A stretch of 64,000 bases of DNA from Anderseniella sp. (GCA_028289645.1 JANQOK010000015.1:186001-250000), one strand, 5' to 3'; shown: positions 9,848-21,349, counted from the first letter of the stretch. The notes: generated by a model not told the origin, from the sequence alone. Numbers and translations: made by a program.

Positions 9848-9940
9848 TTTGAATTCTCTCCTGTGGGAATAGCTGAAGCTTGCCCGGGACCTACCCCATG
9901 TTGCGACAGGCCCGCAAGGGGGCGGACACTGTTCGGGTGC

Positions 9941-10126
9941 TCAGAAGTCGCTGGCGATGCCTTTTTTCTCCCAGTCGCCGAACCGGGTCGGTTCCGGTCC
10001 GTCACGGCCGTCGATCTCGACCGGAAGCTCTTCGGTCACTTTTTCTGCACGCCGCTTGCGGGCTTCGGCCAGCGCCCGCTTGGCCGCTTCGCTAAGAGGA
10101 GGTTTTTCTGAAGGTTGGCCTGACAT
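9941..10126 (-). CDS. DUF1674 / SDHAF4-like succinate dehydrogenase assembly factor
   Basis: A 61-residue protein with a charged Ala/Lys/Arg-rich helix in the first half and the DUF1674 signature GPEPTRFGDWEKKG followed by a terminal SDF. The mitochondrial relative SDHAF4 (Sdh8) binds flavinylated SdhA and helps assemble complex II; a similar role is likely here. The ATG was preferred to a GTG four codons upstream. It is divergent from htpX. The signature makes the family call firm; the function is by homology only. Confidence 0.88.
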   Translation of the reverse strand: MSGQPSEKPPLSEAAKRALAEARKRRAEKVTEELPVEIDGRDGPEPTRFGDWEKKGIASDF

Positions 10127-10243
10127 TGCTAACTTCACATTGAATTATTGTGCATCAGCAAACATATAGTGCTCATTACAGGTTTTTTGCAATGTGTCGA
10201 CGTGTCCGCCAGCAATGGAACGGGCACGCTTTCAGGTGTAGCC

Positions 10244-11200
10244 ATGAATTATATGAAAACAGCCATGTTGCTGGCCGGCATGACCGCCCTGTTCCTGGTC
10301 ATCGGTTTCATGCTGGGCGGCCAGACGGGCATGATCATCGCGCTGCTGTTTGCAGCCGGCACCAACATCTATGCCTACTGGAACTCCGACAAGGCGGTGC
10401 TTTCGATGCACGGCGCCCAGCCGGCCAGCGAAACCCAGAACCCCGAGCTTTACGCCATGGTCGCCAGGCTGGCCGACAATGCCGGCCTTCCGATGCCCAA
10501 GGTCTACGTTATGGACAACCCGCAGCCGAACGCGTTTGCCACCGGCCGCGACCCGGAAAATGCCGCCGTTGCCGCGACCACCGGACTACTCCGGCAGCTC
10601 AACTATGACGAGGTCGAAGGGGTGATGGCGCATGAACTGGCCCATATCCAGAACCGCGACACGCTGATCATGACGGTGACTGCCACCATTGCCGGCGCCA
10701 TTTCCATGCTGGCCAACTTCGCCATGTTCTTCGGTGGCCGCGACCGCAACAATCCGCTCGGCCTGATCGGCACTATTGCCATGATGTTGCTTGCCCCGAT
10801 CGCCGCCATGCTGGTGCAGATGGCGATCAGCCGGACCCGCGAGTACGCCGCCGACCGGCGCGGTGCCGAAATCTGCGGCAAGCCGCAGGCGCTGGCCGAT
10901 GCCTTACGCAAAATCGCCTCTGGCGCTGAGCGCATTGAAAATGATACTGCAGAGGCCAACCCGGCCACGGCTCACATGTTCATCATCAATCCACTGTCAG
11001 GCGCCCGCATGGACAACCTGTTCTCGACCCACCCGAACACCGACAACCGCATCGAGGCGCTGGAGCAGATGTCGGTGCCGCAAAACCAGGTTTATGCCGA
11101 CAGCGGCTCCGGCCGGTCGGACGGGTCAGCAGCCGGCCCCTGGTCAAAGGCCGGGCGCGGCTCCGATCCCCGCAACAGGACCAACGGTCCGTGGGGGTAA
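10244..11200 (+). CDS. htpX: Membrane zinc metalloprotease HtpX
   Basis: HtpX (M48B) is an inner-membrane zinc endopeptidase that helps degrade misfolded membrane proteins together with FtsH. Two N-terminal transmembrane helices (about residues 4-40) are followed by HELAH (about residues 129-133), two further hydrophobic segments and the downstream EYAADRRG zinc ligand region. The start ATG has AGGTG six bases upstream; the frame is open further upstream but that part lacks protein character. The C-terminus is Ser/Gly/Arg-rich and disordered. The stop overlaps the GTG start of rsmB, indicating coupling. Confidence 0.95.
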   Translation: MNYMKTAMLLAGMTALFLVIGFMLGGQTGMIIALLFAAGTNIYAYWNSDKAVLSMHGAQPASETQNPELYAMVARLADNAGLPMPKVYVMDNPQPNAFATGRDPENAAVAATTGLLRQLNYDEVEGVMAHELAHIQNRDTLIMTVTATIAGAISMLANFAMFFGGRDRNNPLGLIGTIAMMLLAPIAAMLVQMAISRTREYAADRRGAEICGKPQALADALRKIASGAERIENDTAEANPATAHMFIINPLSGARMDNLFSTHPNTDNRIEALEQMSVPQNQVYADSGSGRSDGSAAGPWSKAGRGSDPRNRTNGPWG

Positions 11201-12543
11201 AAAAGCGGCAGCGCGCCCGCAAGCCCGCCCCGCCACCGGTCGAGATCGAAGGCCTCGGCCTCCGGGCCGCCGCCGTCAACGCCGTCGCCCTGGTCCTGTT
11301 CGAGCGGCGATTTCTTGAAGATGCACTCACCGAAAGCTGTGCCGACATCGATGACCCGCGAGATCGAGCGTTCGCGCACGCGCTGGCGGCAACCGCGCTG
11401 CGCCGCAAAGGGCAGATCGAAGCTGTCCTGGACACCTATATCGAACAGAAATTGCGGGCCAGCACTGGCCGCGCGCCGGTCATCCTGTTGTGCGGCGCTG
11501 CCCAGCTGCTGTTCATGGAAACCGAACCGCACGCCGCCATCTCGACCAGCGTTGCACTGGCCGCAGCGGACGAAAAGGCGAAACGGCTCAAGGGCCTGAT
11601 CAACGCAGTACTACGCAATGTCAGCCGCGACCGTGACGCCATCATGCAGGCATTGCCGCCAGCAACCGCCAACCTGCCGAAATGGCTCAGCACCCGGCTG
11701 CGGGCGGACTTTGGTCCGGACACGACGGCCAGGATCGCCGACGCTCACACAGCGAAGGCCAATGTCGACCTGACCATCAAGTCCGGCACGCCTCAAGCCG
11801 ACCTGCAGAGCCTGGGTGTCAGCCTGCCCACCGGCAGCCTGCGGCTCAACAACCCGCATCCGGCCATACCCGACCTGCCGGGCTTCGCCGGCGGCAACTG
11901 GTGGGTGCAGGATGTTGCCGCTTCCCTGCCGGCGTTGCTGTTCGACGACCTGCAGGACACGACTGCGCTCGACATGTGCAGTGCACCGGGCGGCAAGACG
12001 ATGCAGCTGTGTGCGGCAGGTGCGGCGGTCACCGCGCTGGACACGTCCGCCTTTCGCCTGGAGAAGGTGAGCGAGAACCTGACCCGGACCAGACTCAGAG
12101 CCGTTTGCATCGCCGTCGATGCGTTGGAGTTCGAACCGGATGAACTGTTTGACGTGATCCTGCTCGATGCGCCGTGCTCGGCCACCGGCACCATACGCCG
12201 TCATCCCGACATGCCCTATGTGCGCGGCAATGACGACGTGAAACTGCTGCTTGCGCTGCAACGCAAGCTGCTGCGCCAAGCCGCCAAACTGCTCAAGCCC
12301 GGCGGCACACTGGTCTATGCGGTGTGTTCACTGTTAGCCGATGAAGGCCCCAAGCAGATATCGGCATTCCTCAACGAGCACGGCGATTTCAAGCGGCTGT
12401 CGATTACGCCCGGCGAGCGGCAGATTCCTGCCCATCTCATCAGCAAGGCCGGTGACCTGAGGACTCTCCCCCACAACACCTTCGGGGACGCCGTCGGTAT
12501 GGACGGTTTTTTTGCGTGCCGCCTTCATAAAGCCTTAATCTGA
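11191..12543 (+). CDS. rsmB: 16S rRNA (cytosine-5) methyltransferase RsmB (Sun/Fmu family)
   Basis: SAM-dependent enzyme predicted to make m5C967 in 16S rRNA. An N-terminal NusB-like helical domain (about residues 25-155) precedes the Rossmann methyltransferase domain with MCSAPGGKT as motif I and [15 protein letters not shown] carrying the catalytic Cys region; a second Cys occurs in VYAVCSLL. Length 450 is typical. Translation starts at a GTG that overlaps the htpX stop, with AGGA upstream. The protein lies in an htpX-rsmB-heparinase-purH plus-strand run common in Rhizobiales. Confidence 0.93.
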   Translation: MGVKKRQRARKPAPPPVEIEGLGLRAAAVNAVALVLFERRFLEDALTESCADIDDPRDRAFAHALAATALRRKGQIEAVLDTYIEQKLRASTGRAPVILLCGAAQLLFMETEPHAAISTSVALAAADEKAKRLKGLINAVLRNVSRDRDAIMQALPPATANLPKWLSTRLRADFGPDTTARIADAHTAKANVDLTIKSGTPQADLQSLGVSLPTGSLRLNNPHPAIPDLPGFAGGNWWVQDVAASLPALLFDDLQDTTALDMCSAPGGKTMQLCAAGAAVTALDTSAFRLEKVSENLTRTRLRAVCIAVDALEFEPDELFDVILLDAPCSATGTIRRHPDMPYVRGNDDVKLLLALQRKLLRQAAKLLKPGGTLVYAVCSLLADEGPKQISAFLNEHGDFKRLSITPGERQIPAHLISKAGDLRTLPHNTFGDAVGMDGFFACRLHKALI

Positions 12544-12669
12544 CACAGCTTGTTATCAATTCGTTAACGAACTTTGGGCTTCAATGAGCGGCAAGATTCA
12601 GCAGGTATCAGATGCCCTTTGGGCAACCTGCCGGAAACATGCATAACCCGGAAACCGCGCCCGAGCCCC

Positions 12670-14424
12670 ATGAGTTCCGCATCGACAGTCCTGACCGGCC
12701 TGGCCAGCCTGAGCAGCAAGCAGCTGGTCAACCGGCTGGTGCGCGCCACATCGCCGCAAATACCCAGCCTGACCATGGCACGCTGCTCTGGTCTCGGTTT
12801 GCCGCTGGCAGCCATCACCAGGGGTGATGCGTCGCGCGCACCCGGCCTGTATCGCGGCATATTCGAGCTTGCCGGCTGCCGCGCGGTACTGGCGGGCACC
12901 TCGATTTTCGAACTGCCGGACGCCCGCCCGCCGGCCTTCGACAATGCCCTCAATGAATTCGGCTGGCTGCATGACCTGCATGCCGCCGACACCCAGCTCT
13001 ACCGCATTTTCGCCCGCGGTATTGTCGCGGAGTGGCTGGAGCTGAAAGTCTACAAAAGCGCCAGCGCGCGCCGCCCGCAAACCCTGGCGACCCGTCTGAT
13101 CAACTGGATCCAGTGTGCGCCGTTCCTGCTCAAAGGCGCCAGCCGCGGCTTTGAGACCGCGTTCATGAACAGCCTGACCCGGCAGACCCGGCTGCTGGCC
13201 CGGCGCGGTGTCAATCATTTCATTCCCACCAACCGGCTGATGTCCGCCATCGCCATGGTGTACGCGACCTATGGCACCACCGGCCTGGAAAGCCTGCAGA
13301 AGACCGCCCTGTGCCGGCTGTCGCACGAGCTGGATCAGCAGATCCTGGCCGACGGCGGCCACGTGTCACGCAACGGCCAGACGCTGCTCGACCTTCTGGT
13401 CCTGCTGGTCCCGTTGCGCGAAGCCCTCAACAAGGCGCTGATCGAAATCCCGGAGCCGGTGAACGCCGCCCTTGAACGCATGCTGCCCATGCTGCGGTTT
13501 CTGTCGCACAATGACGGCGGCCTCGCCGTGTTCAACGGCGTTTCCAAAACAAATGCCGGCCGGATCAGGGCGGTGCTGGAGCAGGACCAGGTTCACGGCC
13601 GCCCGCTGAACAGCGCGCCGCTGACTGGCTATTCGCGCATGGCCCAGGGCCGGGCATCGATCATCATGGACACCGGCATGCCGGCAGCACCCGGCCGCAA
13701 CCCGAACGCCACCTGTTCGCCATTGGCCTTCGAACTGTGCGACGGCCCGCATCGCATCGTCGTCAACTGCGGCAGCCGGCAGGGTGCGGATGCACAATGG
13801 CAGGCCGCGTCGCGCTGTACCTCGGCCCATTCGACCATGACGCTGGCCGGCCAGGACACCAGCACCGTCATCGACAATTTCTTCACCAGGCACCTGTTCG
13901 ACACACCCGCCCTGATCACCAGCGGACATGCCGAGGCGGAAGTTCGCAGTGAAGATCACGGCAGCATCATATCGGCCCGCCACACCGCTTATGTCAGAAG
14001 CTTCGGACTGGCACACGAAAGGCAGCTGTTTCTCGACGCAGACGGCAGGGACCTGCGCGGCGAGGACCGGTTTGTTCCAGAAGGCCCGCTGCCGGACGCG
14101 GCACTGGACCCGGCATTCGCTATCCGCTTCCACCTGCATCCTTCGGTCAAGGCCACCCTGTCGCGCGACGGTGCCTGCGTCATGCTGTTGTTGCCCAACA
14201 AGGTCGGCTGGCGCTTTTCCGCCCGCGGCGGCAGGCTGGCGCTTGAATCAAGCATCTACCTGCCGGACAGCAAGTCGGCCCGGCCCACCCAGCAGATCGT
14301 GATCTCCGGTGTCGCCGGCCGGCCGGACAGGGTGTTGTGGGCCTTCAAGCGCATGAAAACCGCCGCAAAGCCGCGCCCGTCGGAAGCTCAATGCGAGCCT
14401 GAACTGCCATTGAATTCGGGATAA
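12670..14424 (+). CDS. Heparinase II/III family protein
   Basis: Predicted polysaccharide lyase-like protein of 584 residues. The N-terminal half is an alpha-helical toroid-like domain and the C-terminal half a beta-rich heparinase II/III domain (from about residue 330; NCGSRQGADAQW and an HSTMTLAG stretch are typical). Family members in Rhizobiales sit just upstream of purH, as here. The substrate is unknown; many such chromosomal homologues have no shown activity on heparin. No signal peptide is evident from the chosen ATG. The start is uncertain because no Shine-Dalgarno is seen and the frame is open for another 32 codons upstream. Confidence 0.87.
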   Translation: MSSASTVLTGLASLSSKQLVNRLVRATSPQIPSLTMARCSGLGLPLAAITRGDASRAPGLYRGIFELAGCRAVLAGTSIFELPDARPPAFDNALNEFGWLHDLHAADTQLYRIFARGIVAEWLELKVYKSASARRPQTLATRLINWIQCAPFLLKGASRGFETAFMNSLTRQTRLLARRGVNHFIPTNRLMSAIAMVYATYGTTGLESLQKTALCRLSHELDQQILADGGHVSRNGQTLLDLLVLLVPLREALNKALIEIPEPVNAALERMLPMLRFLSHNDGGLAVFNGVSKTNAGRIRAVLEQDQVHGRPLNSAPLTGYSRMAQGRASIIMDTGMPAAPGRNPNATCSPLAFELCDGPHRIVVNCGSRQGADAQWQAASRCTSAHSTMTLAGQDTSTVIDNFFTRHLFDTPALITSGHAEAEVRSEDHGSIISARHTAYVRSFGLAHERQLFLDADGRDLRGEDRFVPEGPLPDAALDPAFAIRFHLHPSVKATLSRDGACVMLLLPNKVGWRFSARGGRLALESSIYLPDSKSARPTQQIVISGVAGRPDRVLWAFKRMKTAAKPRPSEAQCEPELPLNSG

Positions 14425-14507
14425 CTGACCTCAGCCCTGTTCAGCAAATTCAACCTACGTGTTAACGCTTGGCCAGTTTTTGCATCTAGCAATGGAGAAT
14501 TTGGCCG

Positions 14508-16088
14508 ATGAGCGCTATCCGCCGCGCCCTGCTGTCGGTTTCCGACAAGACGGGACTTGTTGAGTTTGCCAGCGAGCTTGCGAAGCTCGACGTTGAACTG
14601 ATTTCAACCGGCGGCACGGCCCGTGCGCTGCACGAGGCAGGTCTCACGGTCACTGACATTTCCAGCTGGACCGGGTTTCCCGAAATCATGGACGGGCGGG
14701 TGAAGACCCTGCACCCGAAGGTCCACGGCGGACTGCTGGCAGTGCGCGCCAATCCGGATCACCAGGTCGCAATGCAGGAGAACGGGATCGGCGCCATCGA
14801 CCTGCTGGCGGTCAACCTGTACCCGTTCGAACAAACGCTGGCCGGTGGTGGTTCATACCGGGACTTGGTCGAGAACATAGATATCGGTGGTCCGGCCATG
14901 ACCCGGGCAGCCGCCAAGAACCACAACGACGTCACCACAATCGTCGACCCGGCGGATTATGCCGTAGTCATCGAGGAGATGCGCGCGAACTCTGGAGCCA
15001 CCCTGCAGCAGACCCGCACCAGGCTGGCCGCCAAGGCCTTTGCCCGCACCGCAGCCTATGATTCAATTGTCAGCACCTGGCTGCTCTCAGAAGCCGGCGA
15101 GGGCCTCGGCAGCAGCCGCTCGCTTGGCGGCTCGCTAATCCAGACCCTGCGCTACGGCGAAAACCCGCACCAATCGGCCGGCTTCTACCGCACCGGTGAA
15201 ATCCGGGAAGGTGTCGCCACTGCACGCCAGCTGCAAGGCAAGGAACTGTCCTACAACAACATCAACGACACCGATGCCGCGTTTGAATGTGTCAGCGAAT
15301 TTGACCCCAACGACAACGCAGCCTGTGTCATCGTCAAGCATGCCAACCCGTGCGGCGTCGCAACCGCTGACACCGCGCTGGATGCCTACAAGCTGGCGCT
15401 GCGCTGCGATCCGGTCAGCGCGTTCGGCGGCATCGTCGCCTTCAACCGGCCGATCGACGAGGCCACCGCCAAGGCCGTGTGCGAGGTGTTCACCGAGGTC
15501 ATCATCGCGCCCGGCGTGAGCAAGGCCGCGGAAGAGGTTTTTGCCGCCAAGAAGAACCTGCGCCTGCTCACCACCGAAGGGCTGGCTGACCCCGACCAGC
15601 CCGGCCTAGCCTTCAAGACGGTTGCCGGCGGGTTTCTGGCACAGTCGCGCGACAATGGCCGGGTTAATTCGGAAGAGCTGAAAGTGGTCACCAAGCGTCA
15701 GCCGACAGATCAGGAAATGGCCGACATGTTGTTTGCCTTCCGTGTCGCCAAGCACGTCAAGTCCAATGCCATCATCTATGCCAGGGACGGTGCCACCGTG
15801 GGCATCGGCGCCGGCCAGATGTCGCGCGTCGATTCCAGCCGTGTCGCAGCCCACAAGGCGCGCGATGCTGCCGACGCCGCCGGCATCGAGGAGACGCTGA
15901 CATCTGCAAGCGTGGTCGCGTCCGACGCCTTCTTCCCGTTCGCAGACGGCCTGCTGCAGGCGGCCTCCGCAGGCGCCACCGCCATCATCCAGCCAGGCGG
16001 CTCAATGCGCGACGAAGATGTCATCGCCGCGGCCGACGAGAAGGGGCTGGCCATGGTGTTCACCGGGATGCGACACTTCAGGCACTGA
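14508..16088 (+). CDS. purH: Bifunctional AICAR formyltransferase / IMP cyclohydrolase
   Basis: Carries out the last two steps of purine synthesis: formylation of AICAR by 10-formyl-THF and ring closure to IMP. The N-terminal MGS-like cyclohydrolase domain (about 1-150; [29 protein letters not shown]) is followed by the AICARFT domain with [18 protein letters not shown] and the terminal FTGMRHFRH. Length 526 is standard. GGAG lies upstream of the ATG, with slightly long spacing. It follows the heparinase-like gene by 83 bp. Confidence 0.98.
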   Translation: MSAIRRALLSVSDKTGLVEFASELAKLDVELISTGGTARALHEAGLTVTDISSWTGFPEIMDGRVKTLHPKVHGGLLAVRANPDHQVAMQENGIGAIDLLAVNLYPFEQTLAGGGSYRDLVENIDIGGPAMTRAAAKNHNDVTTIVDPADYAVVIEEMRANSGATLQQTRTRLAAKAFARTAAYDSIVSTWLLSEAGEGLGSSRSLGGSLIQTLRYGENPHQSAGFYRTGEIREGVATARQLQGKELSYNNINDTDAAFECVSEFDPNDNAACVIVKHANPCGVATADTALDAYKLALRCDPVSAFGGIVAFNRPIDEATAKAVCEVFTEVIIAPGVSKAAEEVFAAKKNLRLLTTEGLADPDQPGLAFKTVAGGFLAQSRDNGRVNSEELKVVTKRQPTDQEMADMLFAFRVAKHVKSNAIIYARDGATVGIGAGQMSRVDSSRVAAHKARDAADAAGIEETLTSASVVASDAFFPFADGLLQAASAGATAIIQPGGSMRDEDVIAAADEKGLAMVFTGMRHFRH

Positions 16089-16118
16089 TCAGCAGTAGAC
16101 ATTTAACGGAGGCAATAC

Positions 16119-16439
16119 ATGCTTGTCACAACCACCAACACAATCGATGGTCGCCGGATTTCCGCTTACAAGGGCCTCGTGGCCGGCGAAGCCATACTGG
16201 GTGCAAACCTGTTCCGCGATCTGTTTGCCTCGATCCGCGATATCGTCGGCGGCCGCTCCGGCGCTTATGAGAAGGTTCTCAACGATGCCCGTGAAACCGC
16301 AATAGCTGAGATGGCTGACAAGGCGTCCGCGCTCGGCGCGAACGCCGTCATCGGCGTCGACATCGACTATGAGACCGTCGGCCAGAACGGTTCCATGCTG
16401 ATGGTCACCGCCGCCGGCACGGCAGTGGTGGTGGAGTAG
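16119..16439 (+). CDS. YbjQ/UPF0145 family protein
   Basis: A 106-residue protein of the YbjQ family (often named heavy-metal-binding domain), which forms pentameric rings in solved structures; its cellular role is unknown. Signature features are the N-terminal [35 protein letters not shown] and [13 protein letters not shown], all intact. GGAGG precedes the ATG. It sits 30 bp after purH, so they may be co-transcribed, and it converges tightly with the glutamate dehydrogenase gene (one base between the genes). Confidence 0.92.
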   Translation: MLVTTTNTIDGRRISAYKGLVAGEAILGANLFRDLFASIRDIVGGRSGAYEKVLNDARETAIAEMADKASALGANAVIGVDIDYETVGQNGSMLMVTAAGTAVVVE

Positions 16440-16440
16440 G

Positions 16441-19400
16441 TCAGCTCTTGGCCAGCACCCCGAGCTGGCTCGCGATCACGGCAAACTTGGCCAGCGAGAA
16501 ATCCGCTTCGCTGGCGATCTTCACCAGGTCTTCGCCGACATGATCGACCTGTTCCTGGCGTGCCGGTGACAGCGTGGCCTTGACCCCGTCGGCGGCAATG
16601 CTGCGCACCGAGCGCTGTACCGTCTGCCGGATGCCCGCAATCGCCTGCCGGTCATAATCGCTGATGCTGGGCAACTGCCGGGCGCTGGCCAGGATATGAT
16701 CGATACCCAGGGTGCCGCTGAGGCCGAAGTAGGTCCTGGCGACCTCCTTGACCGGCCGGTTGGCCGGGCGCGCAATCTGCACCACATCCAGTCCGCGTAC
16801 CAGATACCTGAGGCCGGCAATCTTCAGCGCGGTTTTCGCATCCAACCCCAATGCCCTGATGTCCTCGACATCATCTGCCAGCTGGGTTTTCTGGGCCTTC
16901 GGCAGAACATCGCTGAGCGCACCGGACAGAATGGCGATACCATCCTTGTAGATCGGCACCAGCTCCGACAGGCCCGCACCGGTGCTTTCATTACCGGCAA
17001 ACCAAGCCACCGCATCTGCCAGCCCGCTCTGCAGCCGTTTGTAGAGCGACATCTGCTGCGCGCTGGAAATCCGGTTGTCGAGCCTGTCGACCGCCTCGTT
17101 CATCTCGACAAAACCAAAACTGTCGCGGCCCAGCACGTAGAACCTTGCCAGGTGCCCGGCCTCAATGCCGGTATCGTTAGCCAGGTCAAACAGGAACAGC
17201 GGGCCGCAGCGGTTGACGATGGAGTTGGCGATCAAGGTGCTGATAATCTCCGCCCGCAGCCGGTGACTGGTGATCTCCGGCTCGTAGGTTTTCGACATCC
17301 GGGCCGGGAAATAGCGCATCAGTTCCAGTTCCAGATACGGGTCGGATGCGAACTCCTGCGCCATCAGGTCGTTGAACACAACAATCTTGGCATACGACAC
17401 CAGCACCGCCATCTCCGGCCGGGACAGGCTGCCGCCAGCCTTCATGCGCTCATCCAGCTCCTCGCCGGTCGGCAGAAATTCGATGGCGCGGTCCAGGCCG
17501 CCGCGGTTTTCAAGCTCCCTGAACAGCCGCGACAGGCCGGACCTGTCGCGAGCCAGCGGGCTTTCCATCAGCGTCACGCACAGGGTCTGCAGATAGTTGT
17601 TGCGCAACACCAGGTCGGCAACGTCATCGGTCATGGCCGCCAGCAGCTTGTTGCGTGCCGGCCGCTTCAACTTGCCGGCAGCTTCGGCATCACCAAGCGC
17701 GATCTTGAGGTTGACCTCGACGTCGGACGAGTTGACGCCGGCCGAGTTGTCGATGGCATCGGTGTTGATGCGCCCGCCATTGAGCGCAAACTCGATCCGT
17801 GCCAGCTGCGTCATGCCAAGGTTGGCGCCCTCGCCCACTGCCTTGACCCGCAATTCCCTGGCGGTGACACGAATGGCGTCATTGGCCTTGTCGCCGGCAT
17901 CCGCATCGCTTTCGGTGACGCCGCGGACATAGGTGCCGATGCCACCGAACCACAACAGGTCGGCATCGCACTTGATGATCGCCCGCATCAGTTCGTTGGG
18001 CGTCACTTTGGCGCTGGTGAGGCCGATTGCCTGCATGATCTCAGGAGACAGGGTGATCTGTTTTTCAGACCGGGAAAACACGCCGCCTCCCTTGCTGATC
18101 AGCTTGCGGTCATAGTCCTGCCAGCTCGACCGGGGCAGTTTGAACAGGCGCGTGCGTTCAGCAAAACTCGATGCCGCATCCGGGTCCGGATCGATGAATA
18201 TGTCGCGATGGTCGAATGCCGCCAGAAGCTTGGTCTGCTGCGACAGCAGCATGCCGTTGCCGAACACGTCGCCCGACATGTCGCCAACACCAACGGCGGT
18301 AAACGGAGTGGTCTGGATGTCGCGGTCCAGCTCGCGGAAATGCCGCTTTACCGCCTCCCAGCCGCCACGCGCGGTAATGCCCATCTTCTTGTGGTCGTAG
18401 CCGGCCGAGCCGCCGGACGCGAAAGCATCGTCGAGCCAGAAACCGCTCGATGACGAAATCGCGTTGGCGACATCTGAAAATGCCGCCGTTCCCTTGTCGG
18501 CTGCAACCACCAGGTACGGATCGTCACCATCCTGGCGAACCATGTTCGGCGGCGGGATTATCTTGCCGCCCTTGGTGTTGTCGGTCAGTGACAGCAGGCT
18601 GGAAATGAACGACTGATAGGCCCGCGTTCCGGCCTGGTAGATTTCATCGCGGCTGCCGCCTGCCGGCAGCTGCCTGGGAATGAAGCCGCCCTTGGCGCCG
18701 ACCGGCACGATGACGGCGTTCTTGACGTTCTGGGCCTTTGCCAGGCCCAGCACTTCAGTGCGGAAGTCTTCCGCGCGGTCGGACCAGCGCAGACCGCCAC
18801 GGGCGATCATGCCGCCGCGCAGATGCACGCCTTCAACCAGTGTCGAGTGCACAAAGATCTCCGCAAACGGCACCGGCGCCGGAATGCCGGGCACATCCTT
18901 GCTGCGGATCTTCATCGCCAGAGCGATCGGAATCTCGCCCTGCAGATTGTCGAGATTGAAGAAATTGCTGCGCTGGATGGCGGTTATGACCCCTGCCATG
19001 TGGCGAATGATCCGGTCATCATCCAGGCTTGGAACATTGGCCAGATGATCCTCAATGGCCTGCAGCAGCTTGCCTTGCAGTTTCTCGCGTGCCGCCAGCG
19101 TATCGGCTTTCGGATGATCAGGCTGGAACCGCGCCTTGAACAGGTCGACCAGCAGGCGGGTAACCTCGTCGTAACGCACCAGCGTGCCGGCCATGGCTTC
19201 CAGGGAGTAGGCGAACCCGGTCTGGCGCAGATACCGCGCGCAGGCGCGCAGCACCGTCACTTCGCGCCAGGTCAGGGATGCGGCCAGGACCAGCCCGTTG
19301 AGCGGGTCGCTGTCCGCCTTGCCTGTCCACACAGCCAGGAAACAGTCCTGCAACTGCTGGTAGCTCTGCTCATCGATCTCCGCGCTGTTGTCCCGGTTGA

Positions 19401-21231
19401 GGGCAACTTCATGGATGTGGATCGCGGCGGGTACCTCGTCGGAATCCGGCTTGCCGGCAGGCTGGACGATATAAGTGTTCTCATCCAGCGCCCTGAGGCC
19501 CATGTCTTCCAGCAGGGGAAGCCGGGCCGACAATGCCACCGGCGATGCCAGGTTGAACAGCTTCAGCCGCACCGCACCGTGATCCCTGATCGGCGCGGCA
19601 AACTCGGCCGCGGTCACGGTATCGGCGTCCAGCGCTTCCATCACCGCAATGTCATGCTGTGCATCCTTGATGCGGTTGGCCTCGCGGTAGGCAGGCGCAA
19701 ACGCACCGTTATATCGCCGCGCCAGGGACCGGCCCGACGATCCTTTGTTGTCCGTCTGCAGCGCATCAGACAGCTCGTCATCCCAGCTGCGCGTGGCTTC
19801 GACGATTTCCCGTTCAATCTGCGCTGCATCAGGCAGGTTCTTTGCCGACACGCCCAGCGAGATGATGTAGCGCACGCGCACCAGCGTGCCCTCACCGAAA
19901 TTGGGCATGAACTCCAGCGTCCTGCCGTTGTAGTGCCGTTCCAGTATGGCGCCGGCCTTCTCGCGCAGGTCGGATGAGAACCGGTCACGCGGGAAGAACA
20001 CGAACGCGATGGCATATCTCTCAAACCGGTCGAGCCGGACGAACACCCGGGTCCGCGGCCGCTCGTGCAGGCGCCACATGCCCATGGCCAGCGGTGCCAG
20101 CTGTTCCGATTCGATCTGGAACAGGTCATCGCGCGACATGGTCTCAAGAATGTTCAGAAGCCCCTTGCCCGAGTGGCCGCTGGGGGTCAGCCCGCTAAGC
20201 TCCATGACCGCGTCAATGCGGCGGCGCAGCAGCGGAATGCCGCTGGCGGCCTCTGTGTAGGCGGTGGACGCAAACAGGCCGACGACGCGCAGTTCACCGA
20301 CAATGTTGCCTGCCTGGTCAAAGTCGTACAGACCCACATAGTCCATCACGGCCGACCTGTGCACCCGGGACATGATATCGGACTTTTCGACCACAATGGC
20401 GTAGCCGGATTTGTAGCTTGCCAGATTTCGTTTGGCGGCATTCTGGATCACCTGAGTTTTCTGCAGGCGCAATATCCCAAGCGCCGTCTTGCTGTCGGCG
20501 ATCATCTGCTTCTTGCCGCCCTTCTTGCCCAGGTTGTACTGGCACATGCCCAGGAAGGTGAACTTGTTGTTCAAAAGCCAGCTCAGGAAGTCGATGGTTT
20601 CGCTGACTATCGCAGTCGGCAACGGAGACGCTTTCGTCCTCAGGTTTTCAATCCTGCCCTGAATCACGTGCTGCATGGGCTGCCAGTCGACCACCGCTGC
20701 ACGCACCTCTTCCAGAATGTCATGCAGTTCCTGGATCAGCACATCGCGCTGCCGGTCTGACGCAAGCGCCTCCAGATGAATGTGCAGGTAGCTCTCGCGC
20801 AGGAAGTCCCCTGACTGCTTTTTTGAGCTGTCCAGTGCCTTCAGTTTGCCCTTGCTGTCACGCACGCTGGCAAACACCGGATGCAGGATTGTGTGCACCG
20901 TATGACCGCGTTTCGACAGGGCATTGATGATCGAGTCGACCAGGAACGGCATGTCGTCATTCAGGATTTCCAGGATGCAGCGATGCGCCAGTGCGCCGTC
21001 ACCGACACCGGCAGGTTCGATCCGGATCTTGACCCGGCCCGGCGCCTTGACGTCCAGAAACTCCCGCGCGCGTTCGACAAGCAGGGCGGTGTCGGCACTG
21101 GTCAGGCCGGCAACATCTTCTTCGGCGGCTTCACGGAACAGCAATTTGCGAAGCATCTTGTCGAGCGCACCCGCGCCTGCCTTTTTAGTTGCGCGTTTCT
21201 TCACGGAGCCTGTTTTGGATTTTTCTGACAC
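16441..21231 (-). CDS. gdhB: NAD-specific glutamate dehydrogenase, 180-kDa type
   Basis: Very large NAD-dependent glutamate dehydrogenase that deaminates glutamate to 2-oxoglutarate for catabolism. About 1596 residues: a long N-terminal region with ACT-like segments, a catalytic core (from about 690) with GGLRWSDRAEDFRTEVLGL and PVGAKGGF, an NAD-binding region with GVGDMSGDVFGNG, and a C-terminal helical domain. I start at a GTG that has AAGGGTGGA five bases before it; a TTG seven codons further upstream is possible. The first 30 residues are Lys/Ala-rich. This is the longest gene of the window and is intact. The symbol follows Pseudomonas usage; some genomes call it gdh2. Confidence 0.95.
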   Translation of the reverse strand: MSEKSKTGSVKKRATKKAGAGALDKMLRKLLFREAAEEDVAGLTSADTALLVERAREFLDVKAPGRVKIRIEPAGVGDGALAHRCILEILNDDMPFLVDSIINALSKRGHTVHTILHPVFASVRDSKGKLKALDSSKKQSGDFLRESYLHIHLEALASDRQRDVLIQELHDILEEVRAAVVDWQPMQHVIQGRIENLRTKASPLPTAIVSETIDFLSWLLNNKFTFLGMCQYNLGKKGGKKQMIADSKTALGILRLQKTQVIQNAAKRNLASYKSGYAIVVEKSDIMSRVHRSAVMDYVGLYDFDQAGNIVGELRVVGLFASTAYTEAASGIPLLRRRIDAVMELSGLTPSGHSGKGLLNILETMSRDDLFQIESEQLAPLAMGMWRLHERPRTRVFVRLDRFERYAIAFVFFPRDRFSSDLREKAGAILERHYNGRTLEFMPNFGEGTLVRVRYIISLGVSAKNLPDAAQIEREIVEATRSWDDELSDALQTDNKGSSGRSLARRYNGAFAPAYREANRIKDAQHDIAVMEALDADTVTAAEFAAPIRDHGAVRLKLFNLASPVALSARLPLLEDMGLRALDENTYIVQPAGKPDSDEVPAAIHIHEVALNRDNSAEIDEQSYQQLQDCFLAVWTGKADSDPLNGLVLAASLTWREVTVLRACARYLRQTGFAYSLEAMAGTLVRYDEVTRLLVDLFKARFQPDHPKADTLAAREKLQGKLLQAIEDHLANVPSLDDDRIIRHMAGVITAIQRSNFFNLDNLQGEIPIALAMKIRSKDVPGIPAPVPFAEIFVHSTLVEGVHLRGGMIARGGLRWSDRAEDFRTEVLGLAKAQNVKNAVIVPVGAKGGFIPRQLPAGGSRDEIYQAGTRAYQSFISSLLSLTDNTKGGKIIPPPNMVRQDGDDPYLVVAADKGTAAFSDVANAISSSSGFWLDDAFASGGSAGYDHKKMGITARGGWEAVKRHFRELDRDIQTTPFTAVGVGDMSGDVFGNGMLLSQQTKLLAAFDHRDIFIDPDPDAASSFAERTRLFKLPRSSWQDYDRKLISKGGGVFSRSEKQITLSPEIMQAIGLTSAKVTPNELMRAIIKCDADLLWFGGIGTYVRGVTESDADAGDKANDAIRVTARELRVKAVGEGANLGMTQLARIEFALNGGRINTDAIDNSAGVNSSDVEVNLKIALGDAEAAGKLKRPARNKLLAAMTDDVADLVLRNNYLQTLCVTLMESPLARDRSGLSRLFRELENRGGLDRAIEFLPTGEELDERMKAGGSLSRPEMAVLVSYAKIVVFNDLMAQEFASDPYLELELMRYFPARMSKTYEPEITSHRLRAEIISTLIANSIVNRCGPLFLFDLANDTGIEAGHLARFYVLGRDSFGFVEMNEAVDRLDNRISSAQQMSLYKRLQSGLADAVAWFAGNESTGAGLSELVPIYKDGIAILSGALSDVLPKAQKTQLADDVEDIRALGLDAKTALKIAGLRYLVRGLDVVQIARPANRPVKEVARTYFGLSGTLGIDHILASARQLPSISDYDRQAIAGIRQTVQRSVRSIAADGVKATLSPARQEQVDHVGEDLVKIASEADFSLAKFAVIASQLGVLAKS

Positions 21232-21349
21232 GACGTTCCACCCTTGTTGCAACTGCCCAATATTTCAGCATAGGACAGCTTTCCGATAATGGCCAATGCA
21301 TTCAAAACATCTATATTGTGCCTGACCAGATTCCAGCGGAGACAATTCC

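Noticed and set aside
16696-18453. Long plus-strand open frame antisense to the glutamate dehydrogenase gene (585 codons)
   Set aside because: A shadow frame; the minus-strand protein is an intact, well-known enzyme and the antisense protein shows no recognisable motif.
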